The notes under the pieces were generated by a model, which was given only the letters and a program-made list of their open reading frames with translations, was not told the DNA's origin and did not search any database. Made by a program: the position numbers and the translations under genes. Positions 56,886 through 64,000 of a DNA stretch of 64,000 bases are shown here, in pieces (the stretch's first letter is position 1; every line of letters begins with the position of its first letter). The DNA is from Euptelea pleiosperma (taxonomy: Eukaryota > Streptophyta > Magnoliopsida > Ranunculales > Eupteleaceae): positions 16,300,138 through 16,364,137 of the forward strand of contig CM068544.1 of the NCBI GenBank assembly GCA_035048495.1, read 5' to 3'.

Positions 56886-57883
56886 TTTGCTGACTCATGT
56901 GGCTTTAAACGCTTTGGTCCGTCTTTTGGTCATTGGCTCTCCTACTCTCTTCGTTCTTTGGGCTGACTTTTTGGTCCTCTTATTCAGCCCATATTTGGCC
57001 CATATCTTCTAGTCAGAGCATGTGGGCTCTTTAAGCTTTGATAATGGGCTTTCTTGATCGATGTGGGCTCGCAAGTCTCGAGAATTGTCCCATCGGGGTT
57101 TCCTACGACAGAAGAAGCGCGTAATGAGACTCTATCAGAATGACTTCATGTCTAGACTTTCGAAAATGTGTTTAATGCATGCAAATATACCATTTCGTCC
57201 AGAAAAGTGTGTTCTAAGCAACAAAAGAGACTCTTATGTAGAAAAGTAGATAAATAGAGCATTTTAACGTAGGAGAATGCAATAACGCTAAAAGGATAAT
57301 TGCTTAAAATAAGCACTTTTGAGCGAATATCATCTAGGAACCTATGGATCATTCCAACTATGTGGGACGTGTTCCTCTTGTCCAGGAAGAGCTCTGTACT
57401 TTCAGTACCTTTAAACCTTCGATGCAGACTTCCTATAGCCAAATGTATTATCTAGACACTAGGAATCATCTTAACTTTGCTTGGAAACAACAGTCTACTC
57501 CTCAACAGCAACCGCAGTATGGTACATATTCCCTCGGGTTCAATCAACCCAACGGGATGAATGGTGGACAAGTTTTTCAATCGTAGTACCAGCAAAACCC
57601 TCAGGATCCCCAGAGTCAACAGATAATCCTAGCTTCACCTCCGTCCTACCTCTATAATACCCAGTCGAACTCCAATCACGAGTTGGTACCTCAGCTTCTC
57701 ATAGCAGCACCTCTACAGTCTGCTCCTCAACCTGGTCTAGAGGACCTTCTCTCTCAATTCATAATCCAACAACAACAATTCATGGAACGCCTAGAGCAAC
57801 GTCTAGGTCAGTTAGAATTTGAGAGAGAGAGAGAGGGGCACATACCCCAGCCAACTTATAGCCTATTCGAATGGCATATACTC

Positions 57884-58180
57884 CGCATATACGGGAATCA
57901 CCGCAAACACTCTATCTTGTTGCTGCTACACTAGAGCCTATCCTGGCTGCTGCCCATACACCTTTGGTTTCGGACACTCTCTAGCAAGATGTCCTCGATC
58001 CCAACAGTTGTAACACTGCCCCTCAAACCTCCTAGGCACAACATGTTGGACTAGCTGAACGGGAACCATAACTGTCTCAGTCGTGGTAGTTCTCTACCTC
58101 TTCCACTGTTTCGACCGGCCTTGCTTCTGACCCTATCCCCGATTAACAAACTAGGGAACTGCCTGAGGAATAATCTTGGT
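57884..58180 (-). pseudogene. gypsy gag C-terminus with CCHC zinc knuckle
   Basis: Minus-strand codons at 57971-58015 give C-Y-N-C-W-D-R-G-H-L-A-R-E-C-P, a perfect C-x2-C-x4-H-x4-C nucleocapsid knuckle that binds RNA. Upstream is a basic, Gly/Arg-rich stretch. The left end at about 57884 is a junction with the plus-strand gag-like ORF of the family element; protease and the RT start that should follow are missing. The gene continues at 60976 across the nested LTR. Confidence 0.85.
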
Positions 58181-60975
58181 TGAAACTAGGTTTTTCCGGT
58201 CATTGTCACGGAAACCCTAATTTCAACAAATTTGTAATAATCCGAGACTTAATTCCTGCAAAATATGGAACTTTTTGCACAGTGGCTTGTGTAGGATGTC
58301 GATCCGCACTCAGAAGGGGGTTAGCGCAATATTGGAACATTAATAAACAAAAAATGCTACATAATTGATTTGGAGAGGTGAGAATGAGATTATAGTTGAA
58401 TTTAAACATTATTTTGTTGGATTTTTTAGAACACAAAACACAGATGATATTAATGAGAGTACTATGAAAATCAAATACACAAGATTCAAACAATCAAACC
58501 CATTTCATTAAAAAATAAACAATATTACAATAGGTTCTTGAATTCATTAAATCAAACAATATAAACTAATTGAAAGCAATAAAAGATAGGGTGATAGAGA
58601 GCGAGAGAGAATTTCTAGAGAGAGAAAGCATGATCTAGAGCGAGAAAATCTATTTTAAAGAAAGCAAGCCTAGAAAGAGAAGTTTAAGTTCTAGAGAGAG
58701 AAAACTCAAGAGAGAGAAAGGGAACTAGCAAGTCCTAGAGAGAACTAGAGAATAGAAAGTGGGAAAACTAGAGAGACTTAGGAAGAGAGATTACCATTGC
58801 TCTTAGCATGAAGGAGTGGTTCGGCCATGGTGCAAGTGGTGGCCGTTTAGTGATGACTTTAGGTTGCGCCTCTTGTAGGTGTCGCATGCTGGTTTGTTTG
58901 GTAACGGATTGGATTCGTTGATGTGGGTTGCTGAACAGCCAACCCAAGACTGTTGGGAGTCCGAATGGTGGAGAAAGAGATCCTTGCTGCCGATGGAGAT
59001 GATAGATTATGGCTTGGGTGAAGTGAATCTGATGAAGGAGAGGAATGCCCAAGGTTTCAGGCAACCCCTGGAGTTGCAGCAAGCTCAAGTTGTGTGGAGA
59101 GGGGAGTTGCTGATCTGCAACTCTCTTGTGGAAGGTGGTTGTGCTTCAACAAACCAGCGGTGAAGTGGTGGAGTGGTGTTGGGAGGAGCAGCAACTGAGT
59201 TGCAGCCCTATCTCAGATCTTGAGGAGTTGCATGCTGTTTGGAGGAGACCACGCTTGTGGGCGATGCTGGCTTTGAAGAACAGGGGGAACCTGCTAGTTC
59301 CTTCAACAGATTGCAGCGTTGGAGGAGAGCTTTCAGATCTGGAGATCTCGAGGAGGTGTTGGCAGGTCGGAAGCCGCACCAGTTATGAATGAGACAAGGA
59401 ATGGTATTGCACCCTACAATATTGGCAAGAATAGCTTGCTGGTGGCGGTTCTGAATCTCAAGGAGATGGAAGTAGCAGGTGGTTCACGGCCAAGCTTTGA
59501 AGAATGAGGTGAACGCCCACCAATCCGGTGATTTGTGGAGGCGCTAAGCAAAGAAGAGCAGTCTGCCCAAAAGATGGGGGAGTTGTAGAGAGGATTCACA
59601 TGGAGAGGAGTTGCAGGTCCGTTTGATTGGTGCATGGAGATGTGAAGACGATTGCTCCAAGGGGGAGCACGATAATGGTGACGAGCAGGCCGGAGTTGCA
59701 GGTGGGTTTTTTGTCGACTTGTGGAGGAACACCAGTGGAACACGATATGGCAGCAAGTGGAAGGGCTGCCGGTAAAGGGAGAAGTGGTTGTAGGTGTGGT
59801 TGCATGAATGGGAGAGATGGGGGTGGTGAAGTGAGAAAGAGAACTTTAAGAGGGCGAGAGATCCCCTTATGAGACCGTGAGTCTATTCTCTTATATTGCT
59901 TTAAGGTTTTTTTTTCTTGTGAGAAACTCTCACATGCTCTAGACCATTGTACCCTTAAGGTCAACATTTCCTTGACTATTGTAACCTTAGGCCAATATTC
60001 CTTGACCATTTTACATTGCCATCCAATTCTATGTGATCTAGGAGCCAAGTCATCCAACGGTTTTAATCACCCACCATTGTTATCGGCCTACTATACTTGC
60101 TCAGGTCCGCCAATTTCCCACTTCTCATTTTTACAAAATAGCACCCACTTAGCCACTTTTATTAAGATGTGTTGATATAGTGTCCATGCTCTCATTTTGA
60201 TGTATCGATGTCTAGTCACATTGGTCCAAATGTAGCCCACATGTTGGTCCATGCGTAGTCCTCCAAGCACTTGCCTTAGTCGCTGGCCTTTTAGTGTTGC
60301 GGCTCATCAATGTCAATACCCATAGTCTGCATCCTTGGTCGACACATGTCTTTGGCTTGTTACATTCGCCCACACACATGCTGGCCCATTGGCCTTTTTG
60401 GGCTTGTCATTGGGCTCTAGTCATTGCATCCCAGATCTTGAAGATTCTCCAGATAGGATTCCTTAGCTCTATCATTCACTTGATGTGTTAAGTATTTGCC
60501 CTCTTCCAACATGCTTTAATTTCTTTCTTTTGATAAACTTTCCTGGTCTTATTGGTGGGTCCATTAACATGGTTTACTGGCTCATTCTCTCTCTTGGTTC
60601 TCGGTCTAGCTCTGCGATTCTCTAGCTCGGATTGTACTTTGCCTATATCTTCTTGTTATATCCTACTGGCTCTTTATGCTTTGATATTGGGTTTCTATGG
60701 CTGATCGTGGGCCCGCCAGTCTTGAGAACCGCCTGATCGGGTTTCCTAAAATAACAAAAAATGCGTAATGAGACTTCTACAAAACAGCTTAATATCTAGA
60801 CTTCCGAGAATGTGTTTAATTAATGCAAATAGAATATTTTTCTAGAAAAATGTGTTCTACGAAATAAAAGAAACTCTTAAGTAGAAAAGTGGATAAATAG
60901 GGTAGTTTGACGTAGGAGAGTATGATAACGCTGAAAGGATAATTGCTTAAAATAAGCACTTTTAAGCGAATATCA
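58181..60975 (-). mobile_element. solo LTR, TGATATTCG family, TSD TTGGT
   Basis: Minus strand: starts TGATATTCGCTT at 60975 and ends CCTAGTTTCA at 58181. The duplication TTGGT is exact (58176-58180 and 60976-60980). Length is 2795 bp. It interrupts gypsy gag. Palindrome remnants occur near 59103-59124 (GGAGTTGC and GCAACTC), with single arms at 59070, 59614 and 59693. No clear tRNA-like module could be seen, so this copy belongs to a diverged subfamily. Confidence 0.92.
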
Positions 60976-61732
60976 TTGGTCGACTTCTTCAGCTCAAACT
61001 TCTGATCTCTCAACCTCTGGTATATATAAGGTTATCTTGCTCAATCGCCAATGCTCGATCAACAACCTTAGAATAGATCGTCACCCAAAGGCCTACAATC
61101 ATCTTTCGAATAAACGTGATTAGACCACGTTCGAACTTCTTAGCCCGAACTCTCTCATCTGCAACTATGTACAGTGCAAACCTAGACAACTTTGCAAATC
61201 TCGCCTCATACAAGCTCACAATGATCGATCCCTGAATCAGTTCCGAGAAGTCTACATCCTTCTACTCCTTCATAGTCTCTAAAAAGTACTTCTCAAATAA
61301 CCTTGTCTTGAAGTCATTCTAAGACATCTCATCAACATCCGTAGATTTCTCGACCATCTCACAATAATGTTGGGCTTCCCTAGTAAGCATGAATACTTCC
61401 AACTTCCGCTTCTGGCAATCATCGCACTCCATGACCTCAAAGATCTTCCCAATGTCCCACATCCAACAATAGACTTCCATCGGATTCGAAGTCCCTACAA
61501 ATGATGCTAGACTTAGGCGATTGAACTCCTTGACCAATTTGGCCAACGAAGTTTGGGCCGGCTGCGTTGCCTGAATCTCTACTCTAGCGTCCATACGCTG
61601 AGAGATCTACTCCAAAATGTGAGTAGTGTCCCCTAAGGCTCTATAAACCTCAGTCAACTTGGGATGAACAATAGGTCTTGAAACACCAGCTGCCTCAGTA
61701 GGTCTGGCACCACGTCTTCCTCTAATCGACAT
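60976..61732 (-). pseudogene. gypsy (chromovirus-type) gag, N-terminal part
   Basis: The minus frame starts at ATG 61732 (M-S-I-R-G-R-R-G-A-R-P), with an in-frame TAG near 61610. It then gives F-V-G-T-S-N-P-M-E-V-Y-C-W, then R-E-A-Q-H-Y-C-E and, after a frameshift, Y-E-A-R-F-A-K-L-S-R-F-A, K-K-F-E-R-G-L and V-V-D-R-A-L-A-I-E. These are the ordered blocks of the retrotransposon Gag domain of plant chromoviruses. It continues at 58180 after the nested LTR. Confidence 0.88.
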
Positions 61733-61970
61733 GACCTTCAGAAGAGAAAATAAACAACTACAAGGTCAAACCAACCAAAACAATGAAGGAAAGTAAGCCA
61801 AACAAACATCAAACAATGTCTCGCAGGTACGTCTTAGCCAAAAGTCTACACGTGACAAATGGTCCTACTCTCAATCAACTACAATTAAATATCACAAAGT
61901 CACAAGGTGACACCTAACACAACACCAAACTAACCTAGACTCAGAGAACTCCTCTATGAATCTAAAGCCT
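61733..61970 (-). other. gypsy leader between primer site and gag
   Basis: Short AT-rich 5' leader with no ORF, in the expected place. Confidence 0.6.
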
Positions 61971-61984
61971 GGGCTCTGATACCA
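61971..61984 (-). promoter_or_regulatory. gypsy primer-binding site (initiator tRNA-Met)
   Basis: Minus-strand TGGTATCAGAGCCC, the standard initiator-Met site of plant LTR elements, three bases after the LTR end TGACA. Confidence 0.92.
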
Positions 61985-61987
61985 ATC

Positions 61988-62458
61988 TGTCACGCCCGAC
62001 AACTCGTACACCAGAATATCTATATCTGTGCACGAATCCCGAGGCATGATTTGGGAACAAATCTTGACATATTGCAAGAAATACAAAAGTTTCATCAATA
62101 TAACATCGATATAAAAGCCAACTCAACTAAATAATGTCTAACATAAAAAATGCGTCCAACTAAACCAAATGCAGAAATAATTGGGTTTAAACGATAATTT
62201 AAAAATAACAACTCGTGAACCTCCCATGAGGCCACTAAAAAAAAATATAACTAAAATGCTAAGTTAAAGTTCCTAGCTACTGCTACACGGTCGATTTAAG
62301 TCCTCACTAAATCTATCCACCACGTCTGCAAAAAGATATCGTATACAAGGGTTAGTCCATCAGACTTGCAATTAGACACTCACTAACCACGTGACGTGAC
62401 ATGCTCTTATGTATGCACAACTTCAATCACAATTAACAAAATTAGTTATAGTTGTAGT
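61988..62458 (-). mobile_element. partial 5' LTR of the gypsy element
   Basis: On the minus strand the LTR ends GTCGGGCGTGACA at 61988. Its first part is beyond the nested LTR starting at 62459 and outside the window. Paired with the 3' LTR remnant at 23086-24765; the two remnants cover opposite ends of the LTR, so they cannot be compared. Confidence 0.75.
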
Positions 62459-64000
62459 TGATATTCACTCAAAAGTACTTATTTTAAGTAAATATCCTTT
62501 AAGTATTATCACACTCTCTTACGTAAAACTTCTTTTTTATCAACTTTTTTACGTAAGAGTTTCCTCCATTACGTAGAATACACTTTTCTGGACAAAATGG
62601 GCTATTTGCATGAATTAAACACATTCTTGGAAGTCTAGATATTAAGCTATTTTGATTGAGACTCATTATGCATTTTCACTACTGTAGGAAATCCGATCAG
62701 AAGATTCTCAAGACTTGTGAGTCCACGATTGACCACAAAATCCTCGCATCAAAGCCTACAGAGCCCACGGACAGTGCCATTGAAACACAGACCAAGATGT
62801 GAACCTAATGGAATTACTAGAGCTTAAATCAAAGGAGAGAAATAGTGGGGCCTACACAATTGCTAGAATCATACAAGTCCTATCGAGAAAACTCTAACAA
62901 TCTAAGAAGCATTGACCAAGCCAGTGGACCTCAAGCTGCTATAAAAAGGTACCCAAAGCTAAAAGAGAGCCCAAGTCCACAACGCCAAGTACGGGATGAA
63001 CTAGAAAGTTGTACTGCCAAAATAAAGAGAAGAAGAGCAAAAGAGTTGATTTCCCAAAAGAGAAGCCAGAGCATTAATAAACACATCAAACCCTAGTTGA
63101 ACCATGCTCAAATCCTCAAAGATCAACAAGAAATGTTGATCATCCCATGGATGCGATGAGCTAGTTGATGGACTATAATCATGAACCAATAGTTGCAAGA
63201 TTGAACCAAATCGGTGAATTAATTCGGCATTCTCTCTTCCCCTCTCCCATGCCAAACCCCCTTTCACCTCAAAAAGAAAAAAATGTGGTGGCTGCTACCT
63301 CTCTTTCCCTTGCCGCTTGGTCCTCACCTCCACCAGCCACCCCGCTCCGTTCTTCTCTCCACCTGCCACCGTGGTTGCAGCCTGCACTTCGATCCTCATT
63401 ACCTGCTACCCACGAGCTCCTTTCTCCTCCCTTTGGAACCCTCAACCAGCCTCTTGGTGCGCCCTCTTGTCTCCACTATCTTCACAACACCTGCAAGTTT
63501 CTCATGAAGGAAGACCAACAAGCACACCAGGAGGTCTAAGAACGTTTAGGGCATTGCTCTTCCGATCCAAGACCCTGACGCGATGTCTATTCCCCACCAC
63601 GTTCTTGGGTATGCAAGTCACTGGCGTCGGCGTGAATCTGCTACATCACCGGTGCTGCCTCCATTAACGCCGGCAACAATGATCTCTTCATGGCCCTGTT
63701 TAGCCGTTAACTCAGTGCACTTCCTCCAACCGTTGCAGCTTGCAACTACCCACTCCAACCGATGCACCAGCATGTCTCACCGATGCCACATCTTCTTCTT
63801 CACACCATGCACACAGATTTACCACTCCCTTGCTACTGGAACTTTCGAGCCGCCCACGGCTTCCATCTTCGACAATGCGCACCAGCCACATCACAGGGTC
63901 ACTAGGGTGCTGCCTATCATCTCAAGCCTGCTACTACTCACATGGTAGAGATTCATCTCTTCACCATTGGAATCACCTCGTGAAGCCATCACCACCACCT
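62459..64000 (+). mobile_element. TGATATTCG-family LTR, cut by the window end
   Basis: Starts TGATATTCACTC after GTAGT (62454-62458), with the family's conserved first 250 bp (CTTACGTAAAAC, CATGAATTAAACACATT). The later part is CT-rich and diverged, with GGTTGCAGCCTGCA (63372) and CGTTGCAGCTTGCAAC (63731) as palindrome relatives. No tRNA-like module is evident. Frames here (for example 63317-63948) are low-complexity LTR sequence. Confidence 0.85.

Larger units (their letters stand above)
54360..57332 (-). mobile_element. LTR plus 224 bp of leader, aberrantly inserted
   Basis: On the minus strand a family LTR runs from TGATATTCGCTC (57332) to CCTAGTTTCA (54630). It is followed by a primer-binding site (54611-54627, TGGCGCCGCTGCC) and leader to 54406. 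54356-54405 is a second copy of LTR bases 54783-54832. The insert is flanked by a 132-bp direct duplication of the target (54228-54359 and 57333-57464), with two differences. Normal family insertions have 5 bp. The rest of the element is absent. The LTR has subtype-A tRNA-like sequence and palindromes at 55890-55912 and 56115-56139. Confidence 0.85.
50300..57880 (+). pseudogene. second copy of the gag-tail-like ORF, in three pieces
   Basis: ATG GCA GC at 50300-50307 is cut by a solo gypsy LTR. The frame resumes at 54028 (K-Q-P-L-I-E-T-Y-Y) and runs to 54359. It is then broken by an LTR-plus-leader insertion with a 132-bp duplication and continues at 57465 (N-H-L-N-F-A-W-K-Q-Q) to about 57880. 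Conserved points with the first copy: start M-A-x-x-x-P-L-x-E-T-Y-Y, D-T-P-V-S-Q-T-S-M, P-V/L-V-Q-E-E-x-C-T-F, G-L-E-D-L-L-S-Q-F-I-I-Q-Q-Q-Q-F. The single in-frame stop, TAG at 57584, sits where the first copy has CAG. The 3' part, with the rest of the element, is lost at the junction with minus-strand gypsy sequence near 57883. Confidence 0.75.

Noticed and set aside
63165..63948. Overlapping Pro/Ser/Leu-rich frames near the window end
   Set aside because: They lie in the CT-rich body of a family LTR and change frame freely; same character as frames in the proven solo LTRs.

Overview
This window is repeat-rich nuclear DNA from a flowering plant with a transposon-packed genome. The evidence is layered Ty3/gypsy and Ty1/copia (Sirevirus-type) LTR retrotransposons with plant tRNA primer-binding sites, a CACTA element, a Helitron and a hAT element. 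The species cannot be named from the sequence. No intact host gene was found. Nearly every open frame is a transposon remnant or lies inside an LTR.

The dominant content is one LTR family, called here the TGATATTCG family after its 5' end. Its LTRs are about 2.4-2.8 kb, begin TGATATTCGCTC, end (C/A)TTTCA and make 5-bp target duplications. Eleven LTRs or LTR pieces are present: 7477-10136 (-), 11782-14407 (+), 17744-17990 (-) fused to 17991-23085 (+), 19566-22007 (+), 31381-33795 continued at 47779-48499 (+), 33796-36981 and 45036-47773 (+, the two LTRs of one roughly 14-kb element), 40249-42784 (-), 54360-57332 (-), 58181-60975 (-) and 62459 to the window end (+). Internal regions start with a primer-binding site resembling the 3' end of tRNA-Asp, as in Athila/Tat gypsy elements. 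They encode only a glutamine-rich protein resembling the C-terminal tail of Athila-type Gag, with no visible protease, reverse transcriptase or integrase, so the family looks non-autonomous. Many LTRs carry two unusual modules: a tRNA-like segment with A-box and B-box sequences, and repeated perfect palindromes whose arms vary in a compensatory way.

Layout: 1-6960 is mostly unassigned DNA with a tandem repeat and an RNase H remnant. 6961-18936 holds family LTRs inserted in copia/Sirevirus LTRs, plus a Sirevirus envelope-like ORF on the minus strand. From about 23.1 kb to 62.46 kb lies what is best read as one decayed minus-strand chromovirus-type gypsy element: 3' LTR, chromodomain and integrase, RNase H and RT at 23-31.4 kb, then gag, primer-binding site and 5' LTR at 57.9-62.5 kb. 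Inside it sit a CACTA element carrying a phosphoserine phosphatase exon (25560-29356) and a family element (31381 to about 57.88 kb). That family element contains the full-length 14-kb family element (33796-47773), a solo gypsy LTR with a nested hAT element (50308-54022), and an aberrantly inserted LTR plus leader (54360-57332). The 14-kb element itself carries a two-unit Helitron and another solo LTR inside its gag-like ORF. Target-site duplications establish most of this nesting order.
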